64,000 bases of DNA from Paenibacillus bouchesdurhonensis (GCF_900155685.1 NZ_LT732548.1:2220572-2284571); one strand, 5' to 3'. Positions 25,152-34,702 are shown, counted from the stretch's first letter. Translations and numbers: made by a program. The notes: generated from the letters alone by a model not told the origin.

Positions 25152-25718
25152 ATGAATTTGAAATGGAGAAGAGTAATGGTACTGGTATTGGCATTCTCCC
25201 TTACGGGTGGATCCATGCTGTTCGCAGATTCGGCAACACAGAAAGTAAAGCTTTACATGGATGGCCGCGAAGTGGAAGATGGCGGCTACGTGATTGATGG
25301 CAAAACGTACGTCCCGGTCAGAGAGCTGGAGGGACTGGTTGAATATGATGAAGCAACGAAGAAGGTAAACTACTATAAACCTAACGTGCATATTTTCTTG
25401 TTCAAAGGCAAGGGGGAGGTTTTCTCGGACATCGAGAAGGCAGGCAAGCTGAAATTTAGCGTTTTCTCGCAAATCGACAATCTTAGAACGGAAATATCCG
25501 CGGTCAGAGTAGCGATCACGGCGCCGGACGGCACATCCAAAACGATCCAGACCAAGGACGTAAAAGATACGGGCAGCAACTTTTATTTCGTCACGGACGA
25601 TTACACGTATGATTTCAAAACTGCGGGTAAATATACGCTGGGCTTCTATATGAAGCCGGCGACAGGCGGCTCCGACTTCGTGCTAGTGTCTGAGAAAAGC
25701 ATCAACGTGCTTAAATAA
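25152..25718 (+). CDS. Secreted copper-amine-oxidase N-domain-like protein, 188 aa
   Basis: A signal peptide covers about residues 1-27 (MNLKWRRVMVLVLAFSLTGGSMLFA). The N-terminal half of the mature part has the stalk-domain pattern common in Paenibacillus secreted proteins: VKLYMDGREVEDGG, YVIDGKTYVPVRELEGL and DEATKKVNYYKP. The second half (VFSQIDNLRTEISAVRVAITAPDG to the end) is beta-rich. Role unknown. The in-frame TTG 25149 is less favoured than ATG 25152, which GGAGG precedes. Confidence 0.75.
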   Translation: MNLKWRRVMVLVLAFSLTGGSMLFADSATQKVKLYMDGREVEDGGYVIDGKTYVPVRELEGLVEYDEATKKVNYYKPNVHIFLFKGKGEVFSDIEKAGKLKFSVFSQIDNLRTEISAVRVAITAPDGTSKTIQTKDVKDTGSNFYFVTDDYTYDFKTAGKYTLGFYMKPATGGSDFVLVSEKSINVLK

Positions 25719-25844
25719 TAATATTGCCGCTTGAATGCCTCATTATCGAATTGACCTGCCCTGTGTAAAAATGATACGATACGAGAGGAAACTGACAGGT
25801 TCATCCAACAAATAACTACAAAACATTTAAAGTGAGGTATTTCA

Positions 25845-26168
25845 ATGAGCGATCACAAGCATGAACACGGCGAAGCGTGCGGCTGTGGACACGACCACGA
25901 TCATGACCATGAGCACGAGGAGTTTGTGCTCACGCTGACGGACGAAGAAGGCAATGACGTGGAAATGGTTCTAGTCGAAACGTTCGATGTAGCGGAGAAA
26001 GTATATGCGCTGTTGCTTGAGCGGAACAATCCGGAAGCGGACGGCATCATCCTTCGTCTGGAAGAAGAGAATGAGGAAATGGTTCTCTACAACATTGAAG
26101 ACGAGGACGAGTGGCGTCAAGTGGAGGCGGCATACAACGAGCTGGTCTCCGGTCAAGATGAAGTGTAG
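25845..26168 (+). CDS. DUF1292 family protein with a His-rich N-terminus, 107 aa
   Basis: An acidic cytosolic protein. Residues 1-27 (MSDHKHEHGEACGCGHDHDH onward) are a histidine- and cysteine-rich segment that could bind Ni, Zn or Cu. The rest is the DUF1292 core: EFVLTLTDEEGNDVEMVLVETFDVAEKVYALL and EEMVLYNIEDEDEWRQVEAAY. DUF1292 members (YrzB-like) commonly lack such a long His tract. Function unknown. A 'gtgagg' site and ATG 25845 give a clean start. Terminator at 26201-26234. Confidence 0.85.
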   Translation: MSDHKHEHGEACGCGHDHDHDHEHEEFVLTLTDEEGNDVEMVLVETFDVAEKVYALLLERNNPEADGIILRLEEENEEMVLYNIEDEDEWRQVEAAYNELVSGQDEV

Positions 26169-26200
26169 AATGCTTGTCTATAGATCTATGGACTGAATTG

Positions 26201-26234
26201 AAAAGAAGCTCCCCGGGTTCGGGGAGCTTCTTTT
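26201..26234. terminator. Terminator between convergent DUF1292 and speA genes
   Basis: AAAAGAAGCTCCCC and GGGGAGCTTCTTTT form a perfect 14-bp stem, able to act in both directions. Confidence 0.85.
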
Positions 26235-26254
26235 GAATATGAGTGATTTCTCCG

Positions 26255-27739
26255 TTAGAAGATAGGGTCGGCCTCAACAATGACCTTGACCTGATTAATG
26301 TATCGATCCTCCGGCCCCTTCACGGGCAGTCCTACTTCCACATGATCGACAATATAATCAATATTATCTTGCGAGATGACTTCTCCAGGAAGGAGAATCG
26401 GAATGCCTGGCGGATACACGTAAATGAATTCGGCAATGATTCGGCCTGCGGATTCTTTAAAAGGCACAACCTCGGTATCGGCATAAAAGGCGTCGCGCGG
26501 AATGAGCGAGAGCTGCGGGATTTCCGGAATTTTTACGATTAGCTCATTGGCATTATTTTCTTTATAATACGATTCAGACAATTCACGCAATGCCGTTAGG
26601 AGAGTTTCAATCGTTTCTTCCGTATCTCCCGGGGTGATGAAGCAGAGAATGTTATACATGTCGCTGAGCTCTACCTCGATGTTGTAATGCTCTCTAAGCC
26701 AGTTCTCCGTCTCATAACCGGTGATCCCAAGATGGCGGACGTGAATCGTAAGCTTGGTCGGGTCATAATCATAGGTGGCTTCGCTGCCGAGAATTTCACG
26801 GCCGAAGCAGTACAAGCCTTTAATATTATTGATTTCACTGCGCATATAATGCGCCATGTCCAGTGTGCTTTGCACCATTTCACGGCCATGAAGCGCTAGA
26901 TTTCTTCTTGCTGTGTCCAAGGAAGCGAGCAGTAGATACGAGGTTGACGTCGTCGTCAGCATGCTGATGATGGTTTGAACGCGCTGTGGATTTACATATC
27001 CGTTCTTTACGTTCAGATTAAGCACGGAGCTTTGCGTCATTGAGCCGCCCAGCTTATGTACGCTTGTTGCGGCCATGTCGGCACCGGCTTCCATTGCTGA
27101 CATCGGAAGCTCCTCGTGAAAATGAATATGCACGCCGTGTGCTTCATCAACGAGCACAGGTACGCCAAAGCTATGCGCCAAGTCCACGATCTCCTTCAGA
27201 TCGGCACATACGCCAAAGTAGGTAGGATTAATGACCAGCACTGCCTTGGCATCCGGGTGACGCTGGAGGGCTCTTCTCACGGAAGAAGTCGTAATTCCAT
27301 GATCGATCCCCAGGTTCTCATCCTGAGCAGGAGAGACGAAGATCGGCTTGGCACCCGCGAAAATAACGGCAGACATGACGGACTTGTGTACATTTCTCGG
27401 TACGATGATTTTATCGCCGGGAGAACAAATGGACAGGATCATCGTCATGATGGCGCCGCTTGTTCCTTGGACAGAGAAATAAGTATAGTCGGCGCCGAAC
27501 GCGTCCGCTGCCAGCTTCTGAGCTTCTTCGATGATGCCTGACGGCTGATGCAAATCATCGAGCGGAGCAATGTTGATCAAATCGATCGATAGGGCGTTAT
27601 CACCTATGAATTCTCGAAATTCTTTATCGGAGCCAAGCCCTTTTTTATGCCCGGGAATATGAAATTGAACAGGATTGCCGGCCGCGTGCTTCTTAAGCGC
27701 GGTAAACAGCGGTGTGACTTGATGATCCATGAAGGCCAT
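26255..27739 (-). CDS. speA: Arginine decarboxylase, SpeA (Orn/Lys/Arg decarboxylase family)
   Basis: A PLP enzyme of fold type I that makes agmatine for polyamine synthesis. It follows Bacillus SpeA closely from the N-terminus (TPLFTALKKHAAGNPVQFHIPGHKKG) through VQGTSGAIMTMI, VDEAHGVHIHFHEELP (PLP Asp and His), the Schiff-base lysine in TSVHKLGGSMTQSS, and EIPQLSLIPRDAFYA and PPGIPILLPGE at the C-terminus. About 494 residues from ATG 27739 match the normal length; a longer frame extends upstream without a site. Lysine decarboxylase (YaaO-like) is the alternative. Monocistronic. Confidence 0.9.
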   Translation of the reverse strand: MAFMDHQVTPLFTALKKHAAGNPVQFHIPGHKKGLGSDKEFREFIGDNALSIDLINIAPLDDLHQPSGIIEEAQKLAADAFGADYTYFSVQGTSGAIMTMILSICSPGDKIIVPRNVHKSVMSAVIFAGAKPIFVSPAQDENLGIDHGITTSSVRRALQRHPDAKAVLVINPTYFGVCADLKEIVDLAHSFGVPVLVDEAHGVHIHFHEELPMSAMEAGADMAATSVHKLGGSMTQSSVLNLNVKNGYVNPQRVQTIISMLTTTSTSYLLLASLDTARRNLALHGREMVQSTLDMAHYMRSEINNIKGLYCFGREILGSEATYDYDPTKLTIHVRHLGITGYETENWLREHYNIEVELSDMYNILCFITPGDTEETIETLLTALRELSESYYKENNANELIVKIPEIPQLSLIPRDAFYADTEVVPFKESAGRIIAEFIYVYPPGIPILLPGEVISQDNIDYIVDHVEVGLPVKGPEDRYINQVKVIVEADPIF

Positions 27740-27919
27740 CCCTGCCTTTCTATGCAATATTTTTAAACAAAATTGAGTATAGCAAAAAGAGAGTGGAATG
27801 CAAGTAAAGATTGAGTGCAAAACAAGATAAAATCACGCCAGGGAGTGTAAGTTACCGCATCAAGAGGTTAAACTAGAAACAACCTTGCGATTTTAAAGAG
27901 AAGAAAAGGGAGAACGACT

Positions 27920-29182
27920 GTGGAAATAACGACCAAACTCGTAAGCAAGAAACTGCTAACTCCGACTTTTATTTGCCTGTGGATCATCATGTTCCTGGTG
28001 GAGTTCGTTAAGGGAGCTTTAATTGTATCGATATTGCCCGTGTATATGGGCGACGTGCTGAAATTGAGCGCGTTTGCGATCGGTTTATCCTTCTCACTGC
28101 AATATATTGGCGATAACGTATTTCGCAGCCCCGCTGGCTGGTTTATTGAACGGGTCGGTTTTCGGCTGACGATGATGATGGGGCTTCTGCTGACCTTTGT
28201 TGCCGTATTCATTATTGCGATGGCGGATAAAATGGGGATGATTGTGCTCGGCTGCGCGTTGATTGGAGTGGGCACCGCGCCGTTATGGCCGTGCGTTCTT
28301 ATGGGCATATCCGCCGTCACGCGTGAGAATAACAATTTCGGTACGGCGATGGGCGTTATTCAAATCTCAAGCTTGGGCGGAACGGGATCCGGCCCTGTAA
28401 TCATCAATTTTTTCGTCGATGGCTCTTACCAGCCTGTCTTTTGGTTTCTGCTCGCTCTAATGGGTGTCGTCGTCATCGTCTCTCTGTTCCTGCCCGGCAA
28501 AACGAAGCAAAAGATAGATCCGGCGGCGCTGGCCTCAGAAGATTCCTCCATATGGGAGGGCGGATTTCGCGGGGTATTGAACAATGTGCGGCAATCGATC
28601 CGGCATATCAAGGAGAATTTACATGTCAGCCGGCTATTATTTCCGGCCCTCTTTCTACAAACCTTTGCGATAGGCTTGCTCACTCCTGTCATCACATTAT
28701 TTGTCCGCACGGAGCTTGATTTATCTCCCGAGGCCTTCAGTGCCTTGCTTGTGACTGGAGGAGGCATCACCGTTATCGGGTTGATCCCGATTGGCAGGCT
28801 GGTGGATCGTTATGGAACGAAATGGTTCCTGCATATCGGCTTCTCGCTGGCTGCCGTGGCAATCGGTCTGTTTGCCATGACGCGCTCCATTCCGTTGGTA
28901 TGGCTGCTCGTCATATTCATCGGGATCAGCTATGCCTGCATTTTGCCTACGTGGGATACGATGATATCCCATATGCTGCCCGAAGGAGAGAAAGGAACCG
29001 TTTGGGGCTTGTTCCTGACGGTTCAGGGGTCGGGCATGGTCGTTGGGCCGATCGTCTCAGGAAAACTGTGGGATATGCTGGGCCCTTCCGCGCCGTTTAT
29101 GGCCAGCGCCATCGTGATGGCTGTCCTGTTCTTTGTTCACGTTATTATGTCGCGGCAAAAAAGCAGCCTCACCCGGGTTTGA
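27920..29182 (+). CDS. MFS transporter, 12 TM, 420 aa
   Basis: A major facilitator superfamily exporter or importer. Twelve hydrophobic segments can be counted, with the MFS-type loop motif between TM2 and TM3 (RSPAGWFIERVGFRLT) and a repeat after TM8 (GRLVDRYGTKWFLH). Substrate cannot be assigned. GTG 27920 follows AAGGGAG. It is divergent from speA, and a terminator overlaps its end. The size and motif placement fit drug or sugar efflux-type families. Confidence 0.85.
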   Translation: MEITTKLVSKKLLTPTFICLWIIMFLVEFVKGALIVSILPVYMGDVLKLSAFAIGLSFSLQYIGDNVFRSPAGWFIERVGFRLTMMMGLLLTFVAVFIIAMADKMGMIVLGCALIGVGTAPLWPCVLMGISAVTRENNNFGTAMGVIQISSLGGTGSGPVIINFFVDGSYQPVFWFLLALMGVVVIVSLFLPGKTKQKIDPAALASEDSSIWEGGFRGVLNNVRQSIRHIKENLHVSRLLFPALFLQTFAIGLLTPVITLFVRTELDLSPEAFSALLVTGGGITVIGLIPIGRLVDRYGTKWFLHIGFSLAAVAIGLFAMTRSIPLVWLLVIFIGISYACILPTWDTMISHMLPEGEKGTVWGLFLTVQGSGMVVGPIVSGKLWDMLGPSAPFMASAIVMAVLFFVHVIMSRQKSSLTRV

Positions 29183-29203
29183 TAACCGGGAAGGCTGCTT
29201 TTT
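29157..29203. terminator. Terminator overlapping the end of the MFS gene
   Basis: AAAAAAGCAGCC pairs with GGCTGCTTTTT around an inner CCCGG hairpin. The 5' arm lies inside the last codons of the MFS gene and the 3' arm abuts the convergent DUF1054 stop codon. Confidence 0.8.
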
Positions 29204-29205
29204 GC

Positions 29206-29829
29206 CTAGAAGGAGCCCTTGTATAAAGGCAACAGTGTTTCAAAGGTCTGTTCGATCGTTCCGGTCAAGCCGGCGCCGTCTTGAAGAAGGGGATGATCCC
29301 GATCGAGGCGCAATCCGCATAGCAGCTCGGATTTTTTTACAGTCTTGAGCTTGTCGGCCATTTGCAGCAGGGCATTCTTATCCATATCGCGGTGAAGTGA
29401 ACCCTCGGGCTTCATATGATCGGTTGACCAATAAAAGTCGGAAGGTATGAGCTTTTGTACTTGGGCAGTATGCTTCTCTAAGTATTTAGCGATAGCTTCT
29501 TTATTCGGGCTTTCATAAATGACCGCAAAAATAACGAATAGATGGGTAGAGAACATCCCTACCTGAAAATGGGGCAGCGCTTTATACCCGCGTTTGCTGC
29601 TGCTCCAGGCAATCCATGTATCATTAGGCGGATTGATTGTCCTCCTCGCGTGCCTGGCTACATGAGGGAACATTTCCTCGCCGCATAAGGCGGATAAATA
29701 AGGAGCAATTTCCCCGCCAAGCGCTTCGAGCTTAGGCCGTATGTTGGCAATGATCGCCTTCATCCGGGGTTCCAGTCCAGGGATGTTCAAGCTATCGAAA
29801 TCTGGGCTCGTGAAGCCGGTAAATGCCAT
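29206..29829 (-). CDS. DUF1054 family protein, YktB-like, 207 aa
   Basis: A soluble protein of the YktB family: MAFTGFTSPDFDSLNIPGLEPRM at the start, CGEEMFPHVARHARRTINPPNDTWIAW, and a C-terminal CGLRLDRDHPLL. The family has a known fold but no established function. CTGGAGGTTACC precedes ATG 29829; the longer frame adds no recognisable sequence. It is convergent with the MFS gene and shares its terminator. Confidence 0.9.
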   Translation of the reverse strand: MAFTGFTSPDFDSLNIPGLEPRMKAIIANIRPKLEALGGEIAPYLSALCGEEMFPHVARHARRTINPPNDTWIAWSSSKRGYKALPHFQVGMFSTHLFVIFAVIYESPNKEAIAKYLEKHTAQVQKLIPSDFYWSTDHMKPEGSLHRDMDKNALLQMADKLKTVKKSELLCGLRLDRDHPLLQDGAGLTGTIEQTFETLLPLYKGSF

Positions 29830-30029
29830 GATGGTAACCTCCAGCATAATTCATATTAAGTGGCCAGCTTGTACTCAAGCGGTTCTTCGCCAGTATATCA
29901 TTTTTTGATTAAAATAAGCATTTTTATGATTATTTGCGTCACTATAGGCTCAGAATGGGTAAAAATAATCAATATTCCAAGTTACCTCTACATAAGATGA
30001 AGTATAAGATAAGGTAAGGAGGGAGTGCC

Positions 30030-30626
30030 GTGAATAAAAGTTATGAAGTAGAGTATTGCAATCTGGAACTCCGTTTCGACCGTCGGCACATTCAGCAATT
30101 GATTCGCGATCTGATTCAAGACGGCTATTCACTTTATTGGAGCGAGAACGAATCTATTTTCATTATTTCCGTTCGTACAGGACGCAAATTGACCAAGCTG
30201 CGTTTTCAGCGTCTAGCTAAAGGATACAAGCTCGCAGGCGATTATGTGATTAAGGATGCCAAGCTGGCGGAATGGCTTGAGAAGCTGATCGGGGATCTAC
30301 GCGGCCATGCCGTTGTTAAGCGCTTTAAAGATCGGCAAATTCTTATCGAAAGCATCTTGTTTGGCGAGGTTATCCGTTTAGTGGAAATTACGGGCGTAGA
30401 GCATAAGGTTATTTTTCAAAAGGGGCCGATCTTGGACATGGCGCGGATTGCGGAGCTGCTAGCGTCCCAGTCGGCGGAGCATCAAATGGAAAGCTTGCAG
30501 AAGGAACTGGATGAGGAGCTGGATCATTTGTACGACGCAATGCAGTCCGGCGACGAGCAGATGATCGAGAACTGCAAGGAGAAGCTGCGCAGGCTGCGTA
30601 TCCAACTAATTCAACTGGAGTGGTAA
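30030..30626 (+). CDS. Conserved unknown protein, 198 aa
   Basis: A soluble protein without signal or membrane segments. The first half alternates short strands (YCNLELRFDRRHIQQLIRDL, SLYWSENESIFIISVRTGRKLTKLRFQ), a central KLAEWLEKLIGDLRGHAVVKRF and ILIESILFGEVIRLVEITG follow, and the end is a coiled-coil-like region (QMESLQKELDEELDHLYDAM to QLEW). It resembles a group of Paenibacillus proteins that databases sometimes mislabel as NRPS modules, but I cannot verify that and assign no function. AAGGAGGGAGTGCC precedes GTG 30030. Confidence 0.7.
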   Translation: MNKSYEVEYCNLELRFDRRHIQQLIRDLIQDGYSLYWSENESIFIISVRTGRKLTKLRFQRLAKGYKLAGDYVIKDAKLAEWLEKLIGDLRGHAVVKRFKDRQILIESILFGEVIRLVEITGVEHKVIFQKGPILDMARIAELLASQSAEHQMESLQKELDEELDHLYDAMQSGDEQMIENCKEKLRRLRIQLIQLEW

Positions 30627-30660
30627 GAGAGACAATGAGGATAATAAACGAGGATTGAAG

Positions 30661-30692
30661 CGGCTCTTCGAATTATTGGAGGAGCCGTTTTT
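30661..30692 (+). terminator. Terminator after the 198-aa gene
   Basis: CGGCTC and GAGCCG with inner pairing, followed by TTTTTAAT. Confidence 0.65.
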
Positions 30693-30797
30693 AATAATGA
30701 GAGCATGATGAGAGTTAGATGAAGGGGTTCACTTCTGTACTTCAAAGAGTTAAAATGATATTATTGAAAAAAATATAGATTGCAAAGGATGGAGACC

Positions 30798-32207
30798 ATG
30801 TCGAAACAACAAATTGGCGTTATCGGCCTTGCCGTTATGGGCAAGAACCTCGCCCTGAATATTGAAAGCAGAGGGTTCACCGTTTCGGTGTTTAACCGCT
30901 CCCCGGAGAAGACACACGATATGCTCGCGAACGAAGCGAAGGGCAAAAATGTGGTCGGTACATTCTCCGTCGAAGAGTTCGTTAAATCCTTGGAAGTACC
31001 TCGTAAAATCCTGATCATGGTACAAGCTGGCCCAGCTACGGACGCAACGATCGAGCAGCTCCTTCCTTATTTGGATCAAGGCGACATCATTATCGATGGA
31101 GGCAACGCTTATTTCCCTGACACGCAGCGTCGCAGTAAAGAGCTTGAAGCTAAAGGCTTCCGCTTTATCGGCACAGGGGTATCCGGCGGTGAGGAAGGCG
31201 CGCTTAACGGCCCTTCGATCATGCCTGGCGGCCAAGAAAGTGCATATAAATTAGTGGAACCGATTCTGACAGCAATTTCTGCTAAAGTAAATGGCGATCC
31301 ATGTTGTACATATATCGGTCCAGACGGCGCAGGGCATTATGTCAAGATGGTGCATAACGGCATTGAGTACGGAGATATGCAGCTTATTGGCGAAGCTTAC
31401 CACCTGCTTAAGGACGTGCTTGGTCTGGACGCTAAAGAATTGCATGAAATTTTTACCGAGTGGAATAAAGGCGAGCTGGACAGCTATTTGATCGAAATTA
31501 CGGCGGATATCTTCTCGCAATACGATGAAGAGACCGGCAAGCCGATGGTTGACGTCATTCTTGATGCTGCTGGACAGAAGGGTACAGGCAAATGGACAAG
31601 CCAAAGCGCGCTTGACCTTGGTGTGCCATTGTCCATGATTACGGAATCCGTATTCTCCCGCTTCTTATCCGCCATGAAGGACGAGCGCATCGCTGCAAGC
31701 AAAATTTTGAGCGGCCCTGCGGTATCCGCCTTTGATGGCGACAAACAGGAGTTCATTGAAAATGTTCGCAAAGCCTTGTTCGCAAGTAAGATCGTATCTT
31801 ACGCCCAAGGTTTTGCTCAAATGAGAGCTGCTTCCGATGAGTATGGCTGGGATTTGAAATACGGCAACATTGCGATGATTTTCCGCGGCGGTTGCATTAT
31901 TCGCTCCCAATTCCTGCATAACATCAAAGAAGCTTACGACCGTGATCCTGGTCTTAAGAACCTGTTGCTTGATCCTTATTTCAAGAACATTGTCGAGACG
32001 TACCAGGATGCATGGCGCCAAGTGACCTCGGCTGCAGTATCCCGTGGAATCCCGGTTCCGGGCTTCTCCAGCGCATTGTCCTACTATGACAGCTACCGGA
32101 CAGAGCGCTTGCCGGCTAACCTGCTTCAAGCGCAACGCGACTACTTTGGAGCGCACACGTTTAAACGCGTCGACAAAGAAGGCGTATTCCATCATCAATG
32201 GTTCTAA
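30798..32207 (+). CDS. gndA: 6-phosphogluconate dehydrogenase, NADP-type
   Basis: Oxidative pentose phosphate pathway: 6-phosphogluconate to ribulose 5-phosphate. The Rossmann motif [21 protein letters not shown]-site loop (FNRSPEK), the catalytic lysine region ([22 protein letters not shown]) and the C-terminal [10 protein letters not shown] and [32 protein letters not shown] are all conserved. From ATG 30798, placed after AAGGATGGAGACC, the protein is 469 residues, the Bacillus GndA length. Monocistronic with a terminator at 32231-32266. Confidence 0.95.
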   Translation: MSKQQIGVIGLAVMGKNLALNIESRGFTVSVFNRSPEKTHDMLANEAKGKNVVGTFSVEEFVKSLEVPRKILIMVQAGPATDATIEQLLPYLDQGDIIIDGGNAYFPDTQRRSKELEAKGFRFIGTGVSGGEEGALNGPSIMPGGQESAYKLVEPILTAISAKVNGDPCCTYIGPDGAGHYVKMVHNGIEYGDMQLIGEAYHLLKDVLGLDAKELHEIFTEWNKGELDSYLIEITADIFSQYDEETGKPMVDVILDAAGQKGTGKWTSQSALDLGVPLSMITESVFSRFLSAMKDERIAASKILSGPAVSAFDGDKQEFIENVRKALFASKIVSYAQGFAQMRAASDEYGWDLKYGNIAMIFRGGCIIRSQFLHNIKEAYDRDPGLKNLLLDPYFKNIVETYQDAWRQVTSAAVSRGIPVPGFSSALSYYDSYRTERLPANLLQAQRDYFGAHTFKRVDKEGVFHHQWF

Positions 32208-32230
32208 TGCTTTAATATGCGGATAATTGG

Positions 32231-32266
32231 GCGTCAAAGAGCGGTTCTGCTCTTTGACGCTTTTTT
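32231..32266 (+). terminator. Terminator after gndA
   Basis: GCGTCAAAGAGC and GCTCTTTGACGC form a 12-bp stem followed by six T residues. Confidence 0.9.
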
Positions 32267-32345
32267 ATGTGCCGAAATGTCGGCGGCTGTGTTATGATAT
32301 GAAAAATAGTTTGCCACGAGCACAGGAATAAAAGTAGGTGAAATA

Positions 32346-32867
32346 TTGAGTGAACAAAGAAACAATATTATACTGGTAGGAATGATGGGCACCGGCAAGA
32401 CAACGGTAGGGGCTGTGCTAGCCGAAATGGCAGGTTATCGCCTCATCGATCTTGACAAGCGCATCGAGGAGGAAACAAAGTGCACGATTCCCGAGCTGTT
32501 TGCCAATCAGGGAGAACAATACTTCCGGGATATCGAGTCTACTTTGCTGCGCAGCGTGCTGCAAGAGGGTGAGGTTGTGCTAGCTACGGGCGGGGGAGCT
32601 GTCCTTCGTGAGGAGAATCGTTCGGTTATGCTGGAGAACGGCTGGGTTGTTGCCTTGACTGCCGATCTGGAGAGCATCCTGAAGCGTGTTGGCGAGGATC
32701 CGGGCAGACCGCTGCTTGCAGGAGGAGCGAGAGAGAGAGTGACCGTACTTTTGGAGGAACGCAAGCATGCCTATGATTTCGCCCAAGCCATATTCGATAC
32801 TTCGGGCAAAAATCCGGACATTTTAGCGTCTGAGATTTTAATGCGTTACCGCGGTCAATCAAAATAA
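32346..32867 (+). CDS. aroK: Shikimate kinase
   Basis: Shikimate pathway: shikimate to shikimate 3-phosphate. P-loop GMMGTGKTTVG (residues about 12-22), shikimate-binding DLDKRIEE, the ATGGGAV motif, and the lid with RP in GEDPGRPLLAG are all present. The TTG at 32346, spaced after AGGTGAAA, gives a normal 173-residue protein. Followed after 24 bp by aroA, so the two form an operon for consecutive-but-one aromatic steps. Confidence 0.93.
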   Translation: MSEQRNNIILVGMMGTGKTTVGAVLAEMAGYRLIDLDKRIEEETKCTIPELFANQGEQYFRDIESTLLRSVLQEGEVVLATGGGAVLREENRSVMLENGWVVALTADLESILKRVGEDPGRPLLAGGARERVTVLLEERKHAYDFAQAIFDTSGKNPDILASEILMRYRGQSK

Positions 32868-32891
32868 TAATGAGATAAAAGGAGAATATAA

Positions 32892-34181
32892 ATGGACGTT
32901 ATTGTTAGACCTACTCCCGAATTAAGCGGTGAAATCGGGGCGCTATCATCGAAAAATTATACGACGCGCTATTTGCTAGTTGCGGCTCTAGCTGAGGGTA
33001 CGAGTACGATATACTATCCTGCGCACAGCGAGGACAGCGATGCGATGCGCCGCTGTATAGCCGATTTAGGCGCGGTCTTGGAGGAGGATGACGAGAAAAT
33101 CGTTATCACGGGCTTCGGCCGGAATCCGAAGGACGTCAAGGAGCTGAATGTGGGCAATGCCGGCGCTGTGCTGCGGTTTTTGATGGGAATCGCTTCGCTA
33201 TGCCCTGAGGTGACCTTTGTCAATACGTATCCTGATTCTCTTGGTAAGCGTCCGCATGACGATTTGATCGTGTCGCTCCAGCAGCTTGGCGTTGAAGTCG
33301 ACCATCAAGAGGGACGGCTGCCGATTACGATTCGGGGCGGAAATCCGAAGGGCGGAAAAATCACCGTATCGGGTGCGGTCAGCTCTCAATATTTGAGTGC
33401 CCTCTTGTTCCTCACTCCACTCTTGGAGGAGGATAGTGAGATCGAGGTGCTGGATGATTTGAAATCCAAAGTTGTCATCGGTCAGACGCTAGAGGTGCTT
33501 GAGCAGGCCGGGATTATTATTCATGCCAGCGAGGATTACATGAGCTTCAAGGTGCCTGGACGCCAGTCCTATCAAGCGAAAACCTATACGGTTCAAGGCG
33601 ATTATCCAGGCTCGGCGGCAATTCTTGCAGCTGCTGCGGTTACCAAGTCCAATGTGAAGGTACATCGTCTAGCCGAGCGCAGCAAGCAAGGCGAGCGCGC
33701 CATTGTGGATGTGCTGCAAATGATGGACGTGCCGTTAACGCATAAGGACGACACTGTACACGTTCAGGGCAACGGCCGCCTGCGGCCGGTGGAGTTCGAC
33801 GGCGACGCCGCGACGGATGCCGTGCTCGCCATGGTGGCAGCTGCGGTGTTTGCTGAAGGAACGTCAAGGTTCTATAACGTGGAGAACTTAAGATATAAGG
33901 AATGCGACCGAATTACGGACTATTTGAACGAGCTTAGAAAGGCTGGTGCCAATGTAGAGGAACGCCAAGCCGAAATTATCGTTCATGGCCGTCCTAGCGG
34001 CCTTGAGGGAGGCGTGGAGATCAATGCCCATTACGACCACCGTGTCATCATGGCTTTGACGATTGTCGGTCTCCGCTGCCGCGAGCCGCTGGTCATCAAG
34101 GATGCTCATCACGTCGCCAAATCCTATCCGCAATTTTTCGACCATATTACTGAGCTTGGCGCTTCGGTAGAATGGGTATAA
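32892..34181 (+). CDS. aroA: EPSP synthase (3-phosphoshikimate 1-carboxyvinyltransferase), divergent
   Basis: Makes 5-enolpyruvylshikimate 3-phosphate from shikimate 3-phosphate and PEP. Catalytic residues can be matched to the E. coli enzyme: Lys21 and Arg26 in SSKNYTTRYLL, SSQ in VSGAVSSQYLSALL, an Asp in DAATDAVLAM, Glu and Arg in RYKECDRI, HR in YDHRVIMAL, and the Lys of AKSYPQFF. The PEP/glyphosate loop reads GNAGAVLRFL instead of GNAGTAMRPL, with Ala92 where Thr97 and Phe96 where Pro101 stand in E. coli; Ser23 is Asn22. 429 residues. Likely a divergent class. AAAAGGAG precedes ATG. Confidence 0.88.
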   Translation: MDVIVRPTPELSGEIGALSSKNYTTRYLLVAALAEGTSTIYYPAHSEDSDAMRRCIADLGAVLEEDDEKIVITGFGRNPKDVKELNVGNAGAVLRFLMGIASLCPEVTFVNTYPDSLGKRPHDDLIVSLQQLGVEVDHQEGRLPITIRGGNPKGGKITVSGAVSSQYLSALLFLTPLLEEDSEIEVLDDLKSKVVIGQTLEVLEQAGIIIHASEDYMSFKVPGRQSYQAKTYTVQGDYPGSAAILAAAAVTKSNVKVHRLAERSKQGERAIVDVLQMMDVPLTHKDDTVHVQGNGRLRPVEFDGDAATDAVLAMVAAAVFAEGTSRFYNVENLRYKECDRITDYLNELRKAGANVEERQAEIIVHGRPSGLEGGVEINAHYDHRVIMALTIVGLRCREPLVIKDAHHVAKSYPQFFDHITELGASVEWV

Positions 34182-34230
34182 AAATCTAGAATAGAGCATA
34201 CTAGAAAAATTCGAGAGGAGGAGTTTGGCT

Positions 34231-34662
34231 ATGGCCTTTGAAAATCCTAGTCGCGAGGAAATTAAAGAAATATTGCAGCAAGCTGGAAATATTGCCGTTG
34301 TTGGCCTGTCTGACAAAACGGATCGCACCTCTTACATGGTGGCGCAGGCGATGCAGAGCAACGGCTACCGCATTATCCCGGTAAATCCGGCGGTGCAAGG
34401 ACAAATTCTGGGGGAGCAGGTTTATGCGACTCTAGCAGACGTGCCGGAGCCAATCGGGATCGTCAACGTATTCCGGCGCAGCGAATATACGCCAGAGGTC
34501 GCTCGAGAGGCGGTTGCAGCCGGGGCTAAGGTACTGTGGCTGCAGCAAGGGATCATTAGCGAGGAAGCAGCACAAATTGCTGAGGAAGGCGGCCTAAGGG
34601 TCATCATGGATCGGTGCATCAAGGTAGAGGACAGCATTTTGCTTGGAAAAAACCGTCAATAA
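34231..34662 (+). CDS. CoA-binding domain protein, YccU-like, 143 aa
   Basis: A single Rossmann-type CoA-binding domain: NIAVVGLSDKTDRTSYMVAQAMQ near residues 25-45, YRIIPVNPAVQGQ, and the conserved IVNVFRRSEYTPEVAREAV, LWLQQGI and MDRCIKVE. The YccU family fits the length and motifs; physiological role unknown. A TTG at 34225 is in frame, but GGAGGAG at 34216-34222 is better spaced from ATG 34231. It follows aroA by 49 bp, with its own terminator, and may be read through from the aro operon. Confidence 0.85.
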   Translation: MAFENPSREEIKEILQQAGNIAVVGLSDKTDRTSYMVAQAMQSNGYRIIPVNPAVQGQILGEQVYATLADVPEPIGIVNVFRRSEYTPEVAREAVAAGAKVLWLQQGIISEEAAQIAEEGGLRVIMDRCIKVEDSILLGKNRQ

Positions 34663-34674
34663 ATCAAAGATTAT

Positions 34675-34702
34675 GGACCCGTTGTTAAGACGGGTCCTCT
34701 TT
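34675..34702 (+). terminator. Terminator after the CoA-binding gene
   Basis: GGACCCGT pairs with ACGGGTCC around a 7-nt loop, followed by TCTTT. Confidence 0.7.
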
